The notes under the pieces are model-generated. The model worked only from the letters and a program-made list of their open reading frames with translations, did not search any database and was not told where the DNA came from. Both the position numbers and the translations under genes were made by a program. From Pseudoalteromonas piscicida (GTDB lineage Bacteria > Pseudomonadota > Gammaproteobacteria > Enterobacterales > Alteromonadaceae): a stretch of 64,000 bases of DNA. Location: positions 1,409,501 through 1,473,500 of the forward strand of contig NZ_CP021646.1 in NCBI RefSeq assembly GCF_002208135.1, in the 5' to 3' direction. This document shows positions 49,881 through 59,863 of this stretch, in pieces (the stretch's first letter is position 1; every line of letters begins with the position of its first letter).

Positions 49881-51305
49881 ATGAGTGCAAACCGTGAGCA
49901 TTTTAGCTCCCGATTAGGGTTTATCCTTGCCGCTGCGGGTTCTGCGGTTGGTATTGGTAACTTAGTCGGCTTTCCTGTTTCCGCCGCAAAAAATGGTGGT
50001 GGGGCATTTTTACTAATCTATGCACTATTTGTAGTGTTTATCTGTTTACCTGTCATGATGGCCGAAATGGCAATGGGTAGGAAAGCCCAAAAAGACCCGT
50101 TTGGCGCATATAAGCTGCTATCTAATCATGATAAAAAATGGTCAATAGCTGGGTTTTTGGCTGTACTCACGCCGTTTATGATTGCAGTCTTCTATATGGT
50201 TATTACCGTTTGGATCTTCGGCTTTTTGGCGCAAACAGCTTTAGGTAACTTAGATGTACTCGCTTCGCCGAAGTACTTTGGTACGTTTATCAATGATACC
50301 AACGTCTTCATCTATATGTTGATAGTGGGCGTGATCGTTAACCTTATCTTGGTTGGCGGTGTAAAAGAAGGGATAGAAAAAGCGGCTAAGTTGCTCATGC
50401 CAGCGTTATTTGTCATGTTGATTGGTCTCGTTGCATACGTATTAACCCTTGATAACGCGATGGCAGGTGTTCGTTACTATATCGTGCCTGATTTTGAAAA
50501 GATGAATGCAAGTGTATTAAATGGCGCATTATCACAAGCATTCTTTTCACTGTCTTTGGGTATGGGTATATTGATCACTTATGCTTCATATATCTCTAAG
50601 AAAGACGATATTGTCGGCAGTTCTAAAATGGTCGCTATCACAGATTCATTAGTGGCATTTATTGCGGGTCTAATGGTACTTCCGGCTATCTTTAGTTTCA
50701 ATCCGAATACAGATCCAAGTAAGTTATCGGACTCTTCAGTATCTATGATTTTCGATTATTTACCTAAATTGTTATTGGCTTTGCAAGATGATATTGGCTA
50801 TGTCGGTGCCTCAATCGTTGCTGGAACTTTCTTTTTGCTGGTTTTCTTTGCTGCGATAACGTCGTTAGTGTCTATTGTCGAGGTGCCTACCGCGACCTTG
50901 ATGGAAGAAAAATGTATTTCACGTAAAAAGGCATTGATTATCTTAGCGTTGACCACAGGTATTTTAACTGTGTTATCAACCATGTCTTTTGGGATGGTGG
51001 ATTGGCTTACAAGTTTTGTAAGTTATGGCGATGCGCAGAAGAGCTTCTTTGACCTAATCTACGACGTGTTTTACGATACTATTTTACCGTTGAATGGTCT
51101 GTTATTGTGTCTATTCGTTACTTATCGCTGGAAAAAATCTGGTTTGAATGAGGAACTTGCACAAGGCTCTGAAGGGTATGTTGGCAGTTTTACTGAGAAA
51201 TATATTAATTTCTCTCTATCTACATTCATCCCTGTGATCCTATTGGCGATTTTCATTAATACCGTTGCAACCAAATATTTTGCATTCAGTATCTTTGGCT
51301 TCTAG
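49881..51305 (+). CDS. Neurotransmitter:sodium symporter family transporter
   Basis: 474 residues from ATG 49881 (AAGG about nine bases upstream; an upstream TTG is less likely). Twelve membrane helices; N-terminal FSSRLGFILAAAGSAVGIGNLVGFPVSAAKNGGGAF is the NSS/SNF signature, with GVKEGIEKAAK and the unwound helix-6 region QAFFSLSLGMGILITYASYI. Sodium-coupled amino acid uptake is the usual role; the substrate is not assignable. Confidence 0.93.
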   Translation: MSANREHFSSRLGFILAAAGSAVGIGNLVGFPVSAAKNGGGAFLLIYALFVVFICLPVMMAEMAMGRKAQKDPFGAYKLLSNHDKKWSIAGFLAVLTPFMIAVFYMVITVWIFGFLAQTALGNLDVLASPKYFGTFINDTNVFIYMLIVGVIVNLILVGGVKEGIEKAAKLLMPALFVMLIGLVAYVLTLDNAMAGVRYYIVPDFEKMNASVLNGALSQAFFSLSLGMGILITYASYISKKDDIVGSSKMVAITDSLVAFIAGLMVLPAIFSFNPNTDPSKLSDSSVSMIFDYLPKLLLALQDDIGYVGASIVAGTFFLLVFFAAITSLVSIVEVPTATLMEEKCISRKKALIILALTTGILTVLSTMSFGMVDWLTSFVSYGDAQKSFFDLIYDVFYDTILPLNGLLLCLFVTYRWKKSGLNEELAQGSEGYVGSFTEKYINFSLSTFIPVILLAIFINTVATKYFAFSIFGF

Positions 51306-51331
51306 CTAAATAAAGTTCTAAAGTTCTGTGG

Positions 51332-51360
51332 ACATCGGCGTATTAATGCGCCGATGTTTA
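51332..51360 (+). terminator. Terminator after the NSS transporter
   Basis: Nine-pair stem ACATCGGCG/CGCCGATGT with an AT-rich loop and TTTA tail. Sixteen bases before the stop of the convergent CPBP gene. Confidence 0.8.
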
Positions 51361-51375
51361 TGCTCCACCCAAATA

Positions 51376-52016
51376 CTAAAACTTTACGCCCGAATCTAAG
51401 TACTGACCAACTCCTATCGTAAACATCCACAGTCCCCACAGACTATGCTCTAACACACACACGGCAAGAGAGCGGCTGTGTGCATAAGTATAAGAAAATA
51501 GTAGCCCTCCAACAAAAGACAACGCCACAGCCATCCAGTTGTCATATACACAGTGAGCGAGTGCGAAAACCAATGCACTTAACAAAACTCGGTTGTTTTT
51601 GTTGGGTAAAATCCGTTTATAGCGATGAAAGAAGTAGCTCCTAAAAATTAACTCTTGTGGTAAGACGGAAAGAATAGGGTAAGCAATTAATAATAATAAC
51701 CAGTCTCTGGGTGAATTGAGCGGAAGGGAAAACCAATTTCCTTGGCTAACTAAACCATAGAGCATGGCTGAAAACATCGCCCCAGCGAAAAACGTGGTGA
51801 ATAAACGTTTTTTGACGGAAGAAAATTCCCCAAGCTGGTTAACCTAAAGCGTTTGAAATGAGGATCGGTTAGCAGTAAATGTGTACAGACTGCCATTAAA
51901 ATAATCAGTGCTGGAAAAAGCCAATTATTGAGGTGAGCACGGAATTGATAAGCGACAATGGGCAGGATAAAGAATACAAAAACAAGTTCACACCACCGAT
52001 ATTGGCTTGCGTTCAA
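51376..52016 (-). CDS. CPBP-family intramembrane metalloprotease, frameshifted
   Basis: Two minus-strand frames that form one membrane protein of about 213 residues. First part (TTG 52016, GGGGA upstream): MNASQYRWCELVFVFFILPI ... FRLTSLG. Second part: MFSAMLYGLVSQGNWFSLPL ... LPQELIFRSYFFHRYK ... VFALAHCVYDN ... VLEHSLWG, carrying CPBP motifs (QE in place of the usual EE, FxxxH, and the final H). The shift lies within 51780-51840; either the G4 tract at 51828-51831 (C on plus) or the A6 tract near 51808-51813 short by one base would explain it. CPBP proteases act in protein modification or immunity functions. Confidence 0.7.
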
Positions 52017-52106
52017 GGCTGGTTCCCCAAAATGTTTGGCGGCTGTAAGCCGCTATAGTTAGCTGTGATTTGTTAACTATAGCAGCTACAGATGAACCTT
52101 GAATGG

Positions 52107-52676
52107 TTACTCTTCAGGTAAATATTTTTGAATTTTAAACATGGTAAAGAGGAGTGCAACGAAGGTGATCCCAATTAGACCAAAGACTTTAAAGTTCACC
52201 CAAAAATCAAGAGAGAAGTGGTACGCAACGTAAAGGTTGAGGCCTGCAATGAAGAAAAGTAATACTGCCCAAAAGAGGTTTAATTGGTCGCAGTCTTTTG
52301 CTGGTAAATCAATATCAATCTCGCTTTTTTCCTTCTCAGCAACTGACTTTAACACCCCTTCGAGTGCGCCTTTTACCAAGTTTTTATTAAACAGGTACCT
52401 GGATATGAGCAGTGCCGCACCTAAAATGGCATAAATAATAGTGGCTTTCCATTTAATAAATTGCTCATCATGGAAGAAAATCGTCATCCCACCAAGGATC
52501 AGTGCAATCGCTAGGAATACCCAATGACGTTTTGCGACTTCTCGCTTAGTGATGTATTGGTGTGCGACCTGTATAAGAGAGGCGATAATTAGCACACCGG
52601 TTGCCCAAAAAATATCTACAAACTTATAAACCGCAAAAAACAGGATAAGCGGTAAGTACTCAATTAAAAATGACAT
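52107..52676 (-). CDS. yciB: Inner membrane septation protein YciB (IspZ)
   Basis: 189 residues, MSFLIEYLPLILFFAVYKFVDIFWATGVLI, with five membrane helices and the C-terminal LDFWVNFKVFGLIGITFVALLFTMFKIQKYLPEE, the YciB/IspZ pattern. Linked to cell envelope and septation functions. Single gene, divergent from the HU-like gene. Confidence 0.95.
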   Translation of the reverse strand: MSFLIEYLPLILFFAVYKFVDIFWATGVLIIASLIQVAHQYITKREVAKRHWVFLAIALILGGMTIFFHDEQFIKWKATIIYAILGAALLISRYLFNKNLVKGALEGVLKSVAEKEKSEIDIDLPAKDCDQLNLFWAVLLFFIAGLNLYVAYHFSLDFWVNFKVFGLIGITFVALLFTMFKIQKYLPEE

Positions 52677-52798
52677 TTTTTATCCTAACAAAGTTGGTTG
52701 TAAGGGTTTTACCAAGATACGGCGAGAACATCAATATTGACTTTCACCCATGAAACCCATAGCCTGCTGCGCTCATTCAATGGTTCAGAGGTATTTGC

Positions 52799-53071
52799 AT
52801 GAATAAGAGCGATTTAGTTACAAAAATGGCGGGAATTAGTGGATTAACAAAGAAAGATTCACAGGCGGTGTTAAATGTCATTTTACAGGCCACTAAAAAA
52901 CGCTTGTCAGAAGGTGATCAAATGCAAATCAATGGGCTTGGCACATTCGCGTTAAGCTATCATCCCCCAAAGCAAGGGCGCAACCCACAAACCGGAGAGA
53001 CCATCACTATTGAGGGACAGAACAAGGTATTGTTTAAGCCTGCCAAAGCGTTAAAAGATAACTTGCGCTAA
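52799..53071 (+). CDS. HU/IHF-family DNA-binding protein
   Basis: 90 residues: MNKSDLVTKMAGISGLTKKDSQAVLNVILQATKKRLSEGDQMQINGLGTFALSYHPPKQGRNPQTGETITIEGQNKVLFKPAKALKDNLR, the histone-like fold with GLGTF and the GRNPQTG arm. Not close to HupA/HupB; an accessory HU paralogue. Stand-alone between yciB and trpA. Confidence 0.9.
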   Translation: MNKSDLVTKMAGISGLTKKDSQAVLNVILQATKKRLSEGDQMQINGLGTFALSYHPPKQGRNPQTGETITIEGQNKVLFKPAKALKDNLR

Positions 53072-53075
53072 TTAT

Positions 53076-53103
53076 AAGAAAAGCCAGTGGCTGACACTGG
53101 CTT
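53076..53103 (-). terminator. Terminator after trpA
   Basis: Stem AGCCAGTG/CACTGGCT at 53082-53102, with the minus strand running into TTTTCTTAT. Eleven bases past the trpA stop; the end of the trp operon. Confidence 0.8.
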
Positions 53104-53113
53104 GACAGTCATA

Positions 53114-53920
53114 TTACTTCTGCGTTGCTGCTTTCATACGCTCGACAAAGGTTTTTAACTCAAAGCACATGGTTTTTGGGTCATCCAAATGTTTTTCGAT
53201 GATTTTCACCACCGCAGAGCCACTAATCGCGCCTGCCGCACCTGAGCGAATAGCATGCTTTACATGCTCAGGCTCAGAAATACCAAAACCTAACAGCGGC
53301 GGCGCGGCATGATACTCAATAAGTTTGGTGATTATTTCTGTTGCTGGCATTTGTGCCGTTGTTTCTGTACCAGTAACGCCTGCACGCGAAAGTAAATAGG
53401 TGTAGCCACGACCACGGGTTGCACATTCACGGAGGGTGTCATCACACGCGTTTGGCGTTGCAATGAAAATTGGCGCAATATCGTTTGCCATTGCAGTGAG
53501 CCTGAACGGTTTGGCTTCGTGAAGTGGCACATCAGCGACTAAGATAGAATCCACACCCGCAATTTTGGCATCTTGATAAAACTGCTCAATACCACGCGCA
53601 AAAATCAAGTTTGAGTAAAGCAATAGACCAATCGGAATATCGCTGTCGTATCGACGAATTTCAGCAATGATCTCAAGACAGTCTTGCGTATTAACGTTTT
53701 GCTCTAATGCACGGATGTTGGCAGCTTGGATAACAGGGCCATCCGCGATGGGATCTGAGAATGGAATACCGAGCTCCAATGCATCAGCGCCACCGTCAAT
53801 CAGGCTTTTGATGATCTCAATACTGAGTGCTTTATCGGGGTCGCCAATCGTCACGAAAGGAACAAATGCACCTTGTTTTTTTTCATTTAAGTGCGCGAAC
53901 ATCGCGTCATAACGTTTCAT
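53114..53920 (-). CDS. trpA: Tryptophan synthase alpha subunit
   Basis: 268 residues. [29 protein letters not shown]; catalytic Glu in [15 protein letters not shown], Asp in [11 protein letters not shown], and GISEPEHV. Cleaves indole-3-glycerol phosphate to indole. Four-base overlap with trpB. Confidence 0.98.
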   Translation of the reverse strand: MKRYDAMFAHLNEKKQGAFVPFVTIGDPDKALSIEIIKSLIDGGADALELGIPFSDPIADGPVIQAANIRALEQNVNTQDCLEIIAEIRRYDSDIPIGLLLYSNLIFARGIEQFYQDAKIAGVDSILVADVPLHEAKPFRLTAMANDIAPIFIATPNACDDTLRECATRGRGYTYLLSRAGVTGTETTAQMPATEIITKLIEYHAAPPLLGFGISEPEHVKHAIRSGAAGAISGSAVVKIIEKHLDDPKTMCFELKTFVERMKAATQK

Positions 53921-55101
53921 AGTTCACCTCGCTCAGATAGTACTTGGTGGACGTGAGCTAGGTCTTTGTCTCCGCGGCCACTTAAATTTACAACAATTAC
54001 CGTTTCTTCGGTTTGCGCTTCTGCATATTTTAGTGCGTACGCCAGCGCATGACTCGACTCAAGGGCAGGAATAATACCTTCGTGTTTAGCAAGCGCTTGG
54101 AAGGCGTTTAATGCTTCAGTGTCGGTAATGCCAACATATTGCGCGCGGCCCGTTTCATGAAGGTAGGCGTGTTGTGGACCAACAGCTGGGTAGTCAAGGC
54201 CTGCTGACACAGAATAAGATTCTTCGATTTGGCCATCTTGGTTCTGCATGATATAGGTATAGGCTCCGTGCAAAATACCTTTAGTACCTTTACATAATGC
54301 TGCGCCGTGTTCATCGGTATCTAAGCCTTTACCAGCCGGTTCCACCCCGATTAATTTAACGTCTTTTTCATCGATAAAGTCTGCGAACATACCAATAGCA
54401 TTTGAGCCGCCACCCACACAAGCAATAACCACATCTGGCAAACGACCTTCTGCTTTTAGTACTTGTTGCTTCGCCTCTTCGCCAATCATTTTTTGGAACT
54501 CACGGACAATCGTCGGGAACGGGTGGGGACCTGCAGCGGTTCCGAGTAAATAATGCGCCGTCTTGTAGTTTGCAGACCAATCACGTAATGCTTCATTTAC
54601 GGCATCTTTTAGGGTACCCGAGCCCGCAGTAACCGGGATCACTTCTGCACCCATCAAACGCATTCTAAATACGTTTGGCTGCTGACGTTCAACATCCTTA
54701 GCACCCATGTATACCCGGCATTTTAAGCCGAGTAAAGAGCAGGCTAGTGCGGTTGCAACACCATGTTGTCCAGCCCCTGTCTCTGCGATGACTTCTTTTT
54801 TACCCATACGTTTAGTTAAGAGCGCTTGACCTAATACTTGGTTGGTTTTGTGTGCCCCACCATGAAGTAAATCTTCACGTTTCAAGTACAGTTTGACTTT
54901 AGGGTTTTTAACTAAGTTGCGAGTTTTAGTCAGTGGGGTTGGGCGACCCGCAAATTCATTCAAGAGTTGATAAAACTCCTGTTGAAATTCTGGGTCTTTT
55001 TGTGATTTATAAAATTCCTGTTCTAACTGCTTTAACGCAGGTACGAGTAACTCGGGCACAAACATGCCTCCGAAGTCACCAAAATAAGCTGAATTACTCA
55101 T
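53917..55101 (-). CDS. trpB: Tryptophan synthase beta subunit
   Basis: 394 residues from ATG 55101 ([17 protein letters not shown]); an upstream 26-codon extension overlaps trpCF and is not family sequence. PLP-binding Lys in [15 protein letters not shown], phosphate-binding [14 protein letters not shown]. Condenses indole with serine. Confidence 0.98.
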   Translation of the reverse strand: MSNSAYFGDFGGMFVPELLVPALKQLEQEFYKSQKDPEFQQEFYQLLNEFAGRPTPLTKTRNLVKNPKVKLYLKREDLLHGGAHKTNQVLGQALLTKRMGKKEVIAETGAGQHGVATALACSLLGLKCRVYMGAKDVERQQPNVFRMRLMGAEVIPVTAGSGTLKDAVNEALRDWSANYKTAHYLLGTAAGPHPFPTIVREFQKMIGEEAKQQVLKAEGRLPDVVIACVGGGSNAIGMFADFIDEKDVKLIGVEPAGKGLDTDEHGAALCKGTKGILHGAYTYIMQNQDGQIEESYSVSAGLDYPAVGPQHAYLHETGRAQYVGITDTEALNAFQALAKHEGIIPALESSHALAYALKYAEAQTEETVIVVNLSGRGDKDLAHVHQVLSERGEL

Positions 55102-55108
55102 GTCCACC

Positions 55109-56473
55109 TCAATATTTTCGAATTTGTGTAAACGCGTTAGCGATTTTTTGAGCGCATTTTTTACCAGGCGATTGCTCAACGCCTGAATTTAGGTCAAGAC
55201 CATCGGCACCTATATTAACGGCACCGTGAATGTTGTCGGGGTTTAGGCCGCCAGCCAACATATAATTGCTCGAGCCACTATTTAATAACTGCCAATCAAA
55301 CACTTGGCCCGTACCACCAAATGCGGTATCGGTTTTGGTATCGTACAATTGCTTGTCTACGCCAGCGAAGGGGCTTGGCAGTGTCGTGTCCACACCTTGT
55401 GCTTTCCAAATTTGGCATGTTAGTGGTAGTTGTTTACGCAAGGCATCAATGTATAGCTCATCTTCATTGCCATGTAATTGCACTGCGCTAAGTTTTAATA
55501 TTTGCGCATACTCAACAACTTGCTCAAGCGGTGCGTTAACGAATACGCCAACATACTTGAGAGGCGCGCTATCGGCGACGGCCTTCGCACAGTCAATGTC
55601 GACATAACGAGGCGATTTTGGATGAAAGATAAGACCGCCGTATACCGCTCCAGCTTCATAAGCTGCTTGCGCATCTTGGCTTCGAGTAAGACCACACACT
55701 TTGTTTTCGCCCAAAATCAAGCGTCTGCAAGCAAGTTCTAAGTCTTGCTCAGCCATCAGTGAGCTGCCAACCAAAAAGCCGTCACAAATCGGTGATAAGC
55801 GTTTCACATCGCGGTGCGTGTATATGCCAGACTCTGAAATCACCACTTTGTCTGCTGGGATTAACGCTCGCAGCTTCTCTGTAGTTGCTAAATCTGTTGA
55901 TAAGTCTCTAAGATCACGGTTGTTAATACCGATAAGTTCAGCGTCTAGCGCTAGCGCTCGTGTCACTTCTTCTTCGTTGCTTACTTCCGTTAAAATCGAC
56001 ATATTAAGTGATTTGGCCACGCTCGCTAGTGCCAAATATTCTTCGTCATTTAATACAGACAACATCAAAAGAATGGCATCGCCACCGTGTAAGCGGGCGA
56101 GATAAACTTGGTATTCATCAATAACGAAGTCTTTACAGATCAGAGGCTGATCAACCAGCTTTCTCACCGTGGCAAGGTATTCATAACTGCCTTGAAAGTA
56201 TTTTTCGTCGGTTAGCACGCTAATACATGTCGCGTACTTACGATAAACACTGGTAATTTCAGTCAAATCAAAATGTGAGCGAATAAGGCCTTTTGAAGGA
56301 GACGCCTTTTTGCACTCTAAAATAAATTGTGTCCCAGCTTGCGCCAGTGCACCGGTGAAGTTCAACGTGGTTGGAGTTACTTCATCGATAAAATCACTTA
56401 ACGGACGCCGCGCCTTACGCGCTTTTAATTCTTCGACTTTATCGGCAACAATTTTTTCTAATACGTTAGCCAT
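55109..56473 (-). CDS. trpCF: Fused indole-glycerol-phosphate synthase / phosphoribosylanthranilate isomerase
   Basis: 454 residues. IGPS domain to about residue 255 ([14 protein letters not shown], ...[12 protein letters not shown]...), then the PRAI (TrpF) domain ([33 protein letters not shown] ... [10 protein letters not shown]). The fusion is usual in gammaproteobacteria. Overlaps trpD by eight bases. Confidence 0.97.
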   Translation of the reverse strand: MANVLEKIVADKVEELKARKARRPLSDFIDEVTPTTLNFTGALAQAGTQFILECKKASPSKGLIRSHFDLTEITSVYRKYATCISVLTDEKYFQGSYEYLATVRKLVDQPLICKDFVIDEYQVYLARLHGGDAILLMLSVLNDEEYLALASVAKSLNMSILTEVSNEEEVTRALALDAELIGINNRDLRDLSTDLATTEKLRALIPADKVVISESGIYTHRDVKRLSPICDGFLVGSSLMAEQDLELACRRLILGENKVCGLTRSQDAQAAYEAGAVYGGLIFHPKSPRYVDIDCAKAVADSAPLKYVGVFVNAPLEQVVEYAQILKLSAVQLHGNEDELYIDALRKQLPLTCQIWKAQGVDTTLPSPFAGVDKQLYDTKTDTAFGGTGQVFDWQLLNSGSSNYMLAGGLNPDNIHGAVNIGADGLDLNSGVEQSPGKKCAQKIANAFTQIRKY

Positions 56474-57470
56474 TACTCACCTCTACAATGTTAGCCAAGG
56501 TTGTCATGGCTTTCTTACTTGCAAGCACTTCGCGTACTTGCTGGCTTGCGGTTTTAAAATCTGTGGCTTTATCGGTTAAGACCAACAAGGCTGCAACGTT
56601 TGCGATGATCGCTGCATTGTGTGCTGCTTCGCCTTCACCATTTAAAATCGCAAGGCTTGCTTTCGCGTTATATTCTGGCGTATCACCAGCAATAGATTCA
56701 AGTGAATAGTTTTCTAGTCCAAAATCGCTTGGGGTAATAGTGTATTGTGTCACTTCACCATACTTCACTTCTGCGACTAGCGTTTCGCCGTGTAGGGCAA
56801 TTTCATCAGTGCCACTACCGTGAACGACCATCGCGCGTTTCGTGCCTAAGCGGTTTAGCGTTTCTGCCATGGGTAAAACAAGTGCAGGGTCGTAAACACC
56901 GAGTAATTGCACCTCAGGCTTGGCCGGATTTGCCAATGGCCCCAGAATATTGAATATCGTGCGCGTTTTTAGTTGTGTACGAACCGGCATAGCATGTTTT
57001 ACACCTGCGTGGTAATGCGGTGCAAACAAAAAGGTAAAGCCGGTCTCTGCTAGGCACTTTTCGGCGAGCGCTGGAGTCATATCGATATTGATCCCAAGTG
57101 CTTTTAGTAAATCTGCGGAACCTGATTTGCTACTCACGCTGCGATTACCGTGTTTGACCATATTAATACCACATGCCGCTGCGACAATGGCGGCCGTGGT
57201 ACTCACATTGATAGTATTTGTGCCATCGCCGCCCGTACCACAGCTGTCTGCTGCAAGTAGGCCTTGCTTATTAAACGCAGTGGCATGATCACGCATGGCC
57301 TGAGCTGCTCCAGCTATCTCCACTGCTGTTTCACCTTTAAACTTAAGCGCAAGTAGCGCTGCGGTAAGTTCGATGTCGCTCAGCTGCCCAGCCATAATAT
57401 CGCTAAACAAGGATTTGGCGGCGTCGAACGATAAATCTTGTTGCTGTAATAGAGGTTGTAACTTTTCCAT
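56466..57470 (-). CDS. trpD: Anthranilate phosphoribosyltransferase
   Basis: 334 residues. SCGTGGDGTNTINVST phosphoribosyl-diphosphate site, KHGNRSVSSKSGSADLLKALG, VVHGSGTDE. Second step of tryptophan synthesis. Separate from trpG in this genome, unlike the fused trpGD of enterobacteria. Nine-base gap from trpG. Confidence 0.97.
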   Translation of the reverse strand: MEKLQPLLQQQDLSFDAAKSLFSDIMAGQLSDIELTAALLALKFKGETAVEIAGAAQAMRDHATAFNKQGLLAADSCGTGGDGTNTINVSTTAAIVAAACGINMVKHGNRSVSSKSGSADLLKALGINIDMTPALAEKCLAETGFTFLFAPHYHAGVKHAMPVRTQLKTRTIFNILGPLANPAKPEVQLLGVYDPALVLPMAETLNRLGTKRAMVVHGSGTDEIALHGETLVAEVKYGEVTQYTITPSDFGLENYSLESIAGDTPEYNAKASLAILNGEGEAAHNAAIIANVAALLVLTDKATDFKTASQQVREVLASKKAMTTLANIVEVSNG

Positions 57471-57479
57471 CGTGATCTC

Positions 57480-58061
57480 CTAAGCGCTAAGGTACGCGAT
57501 ACTTTGTTGTAATAGCTGAGCGCCATTGGGGGTCAATATTGATTCTGGGTGAAATTGGTAGCCAATCACTTTGTGTTCACTGTGATAGATTGCCATCGGA
57601 ATGGCCTGGTATCTCGCGATCACTTGCAGTGCTGGTGGTACGCTTGTTGCCATCAGAGAATGATAACGCGCCACGGGAAATTGCGTACCGAGTCCGGCAA
57701 ATACCGGATGCTCATCCGCTTCAATAATAGAAGATTTACCATGTACCGTTTCACCCGCTCTGCCAACTTCACCACCATAACTTTGGGTAAGGGCTTGTTG
57801 ACCGAGACAAATCCCCAGCATGGGGAATTTACCTTTGCATAGCTCAATTAGCGCGAGCAAACAGCCTGCTTCTGATGGCGCGCCAGGCCCTGGTGATAAA
57901 ACTAAGATTACAGGGTCAATTTCGGCACACATTTTATTGAAAATAGTTTCGGCAGAGATATTGTTACGATAAACAACCAAGTCGAGCCCTAACAAACTCA
58001 GCTCATCCACAAGGTTATAACTGAAAGAATCAAAATTATCTAAAAAGTATACCTTAGTCAT
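57480..58061 (-). CDS. trpG: Anthranilate synthase glutaminase component
   Basis: 193 residues from ATG 58061 (MTKVYFLDNFDSFSYNLVDEL). Class I amidotransferase triad: Cys in LGICLGQQAL, His and Glu in QFHPESI. Supplies ammonia to TrpE. Overlaps trpE by eight bases, so it is translationally coupled. Confidence 0.97.
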   Translation of the reverse strand: MTKVYFLDNFDSFSYNLVDELSLLGLDLVVYRNNISAETIFNKMCAEIDPVILVLSPGPGAPSEAGCLLALIELCKGKFPMLGICLGQQALTQSYGGEVGRAGETVHGKSSIIEADEHPVFAGLGTQFPVARYHSLMATSVPPALQVIARYQAIPMAIYHSEHKVIGYQFHPESILTPNGAQLLQQSIAYLSA

Positions 58062-59631
58062 GGTTTGCTCCTTCATACGTGGACTGTACTGCTTTAATCA
58101 CTGCCATAGCTTTAGCTTTGGTTTCATTTGCTTCGCTTTGTGGATTTGAATCAAACACAACACCTGCACCCGCTTGCACGTAAGCAACGTTATCTTTTAC
58201 AAACGCGGAGCGAATTACGATGCAGCTGTCCATCGCGCCATTGCCCATCAAATAACCTACCGCTCCGCCATAGCTACCACGACGCTGCTTTTCTGTATGG
58301 CGAACAAGTTCTGCGGCTTTAACTTTTGGTGCGCCGACGAGAGTGCCCATATTCATACAAGCCTGATAGGCGTGAAGGGCATCTAAATCCGGCTTTAATT
58401 GGCCAACGACGCGTGATACTAAATGCATGACTTGTGAGTAGCGGTCCACTTTCAATAATTCTTTTGCGTGTCGAGTACCTGCAATACTGATCCGCGCGAC
58501 ATCGTTACGGGCAAGGTCAACCAACATAAGGTGCTCTGCACGTTCTTTTTGATCGTTGCGTAGCTCAAGCTCAATGCGGCTATCTAAATCCGGATTGATA
58601 CACCCATCAGCAAACTTACCTCGTGGTCTCGTCCCCGCGATGGGATAGACTTCAACTTGGTTACTCTGCTCACAATATTTGAGTGCCGACTCTGGAGATG
58701 CGCCAAATAGCACAAAACGTTCATCCTTCATATAAAACATGTAGGGACTCGGGTTTTGTAGTTTGAGCTGTTTATAGGCGGCGAGTGAGTTATGGCAAGG
58801 AAGTGAAAAATTGCGAGAGGGAACGACTTGGAAGATGTCACCGTTGATAATGTTGGTTTTCAACTTTTCAACGTGTTGACAATATTCGTCGTCACTCACA
58901 TTGACTTTGACGTCTGGGCTGCCGTTTAGCGGCTCAAACTGAAATTCAGTGATTTGGTTACACTGACTGTTTAATTCTTCCAACTGTTTGCCTACTTCAA
59001 AACAATTGGCGTGAACCTCAGGGCCATTGAAAACATTACCAATGAGCTCAGTGGTTTGTGCTTGATGATCGATCACAACTAAGGTTTCAGCGAGATAGAA
59101 AACATAGTCAGGACAGTCGTTATCCCCATCTGGTACTTCAGGAAGTTGCTCGAAGTTTGCCACCATATCATAGGCGAATACACCACCTAAAAAGACGGAA
59201 AACGGCGTGTCTGAGTTACGTTTAATTTCATTGATACAGGTTCTGAGCGCACTAAAGGCGTTATCCGCTTTTAGTTTTGTATGCTCATCAATGTCACTTT
59301 CCAATGCGTTGTACGTGAGCGTCAAGGTATTATCATTGAGGATCACGTCACAATTAGTGACCTTTTGCGCAAGGTACGGTAGCAACTGAGCACCATTGTT
59401 AGACAAGGCTTTGGCAATGACTTGGGCGCCGTTACATTCGAATCGAATTGCACTATCCACAAGCACGATACTTTTCACATTGTCTTTAGACTCTATTTCT
59501 GCTGACTCGAGCAGTAACGAGTTTGCTTTGTTTAAACCTGCGTATAAAGACAGTGGGCTGGCAATATAATCGCGCCTTTGACTTATGCTGGTGACCTCAC
59601 CTGGTGTGGTCGTTATGTGACTAAAAATCAA
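58054..59631 (-). CDS. trpE: Anthranilate synthase component I
   Basis: 525 residues from TTG 59631. The only start that fits; GAGG and AAGAGGA lie upstream. Contains the tryptophan feedback site LLES near residue 40, and the chorismate-binding domain with PSPYMFYMKDERFVLFGASPES, PIAGTRPRG, LMLVDLARNDVARI and GAVGYLMGNGAMDSCIVIRS. Immediately downstream of the tandem attenuator. Confidence 0.97.
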   Translation of the reverse strand: MIFSHITTTPGEVTSISQRRDYIASPLSLYAGLNKANSLLLESAEIESKDNVKSIVLVDSAIRFECNGAQVIAKALSNNGAQLLPYLAQKVTNCDVILNDNTLTLTYNALESDIDEHTKLKADNAFSALRTCINEIKRNSDTPFSVFLGGVFAYDMVANFEQLPEVPDGDNDCPDYVFYLAETLVVIDHQAQTTELIGNVFNGPEVHANCFEVGKQLEELNSQCNQITEFQFEPLNGSPDVKVNVSDDEYCQHVEKLKTNIINGDIFQVVPSRNFSLPCHNSLAAYKQLKLQNPSPYMFYMKDERFVLFGASPESALKYCEQSNQVEVYPIAGTRPRGKFADGCINPDLDSRIELELRNDQKERAEHLMLVDLARNDVARISIAGTRHAKELLKVDRYSQVMHLVSRVVGQLKPDLDALHAYQACMNMGTLVGAPKVKAAELVRHTEKQRRGSYGGAVGYLMGNGAMDSCIVIRSAFVKDNVAYVQAGAGVVFDSNPQSEANETKAKAMAVIKAVQSTYEGANHD

Positions 59632-59672
59632 ACCTCATTCCTCTTAATTTCTAGATATTCTGTTTAGAAAAT

Positions 59673-59704
59673 AAAAAACCCCCGAAAGCTGAGCTCTGCG
59701 GGGG
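59673..59704 (-). terminator. Proximal trp attenuator terminator
   Basis: On the minus strand CCCCCG...CGGGGG with an AG-rich interior, then TTTTTT. The T run ends 40 bases before trpE. The pairing competes with the 2:3 antiterminator described below. Confidence 0.88.
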
Positions 59705-59735
59705 TTATTGTTCAGACACAACAATACCGTCCCGC
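59698..59735 (-). promoter_or_regulatory. Proximal trp antiterminator hairpin
   Basis: On the RNA, GCGGG (59731-59735) pairs with CCCGC (59698-59702), and TATTGTT (59720-59726) with AACAATA (59706-59712). This includes the 5' arm of the terminator, so the two structures exclude each other. Confidence 0.8.
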
Positions 59736-59785
59736 TAGGGCATCCACCACCACCAAATTGTGTTTACTGTGATATTGTTGTTCAT
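59735..59785 (-). CDS. trpL: trp leader peptide, proximal copy (WWWW)
   Basis: ATG 59785, preceded by AGAGG with five-base spacing: MNNNITVNTIWWWWMP, stop TAG at 59735-59737. Four consecutive Trp codons. The peptide ends next to segment 2 of the antiterminator, so a ribosome stalled at the Trp codons would free it. Too short for standard gene callers. Confidence 0.9.
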   Translation of the reverse strand: MNNNITVNTIWWWWMP

Positions 59786-59804
59786 ATAAGCCTCTAAAAA
59801 GTAT

Positions 59805-59831
59805 AAAAAAACCCGCGACATTGCGCGGGTT
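59805..59831 (-). terminator. Distal trp attenuator terminator
   Basis: RNA CCCGCG-CAATGT-CGCGGG followed by seven T on the minus strand. Lies between the two leader peptides, so termination here would prevent the proximal leader from being made. Confidence 0.88.
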
Positions 59832-59863
59832 GATAAATCGTAGACATAACGAAACACACCCGC
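59825..59863 (-). promoter_or_regulatory. Distal trp antiterminator pairing
   Basis: GCGGGT (59858-59863) can pair with ACCCGC (59825-59830), which is the 5' arm of the distal terminator. Alternative to the terminator, as in classical attenuation. Confidence 0.7.

Noticed and set aside
59698..59735. Reading the trp leader inverted repeats as a mobile element or repeat
   Set aside because: The stems, T tracts and Trp-codon peptides fit attenuation fully.
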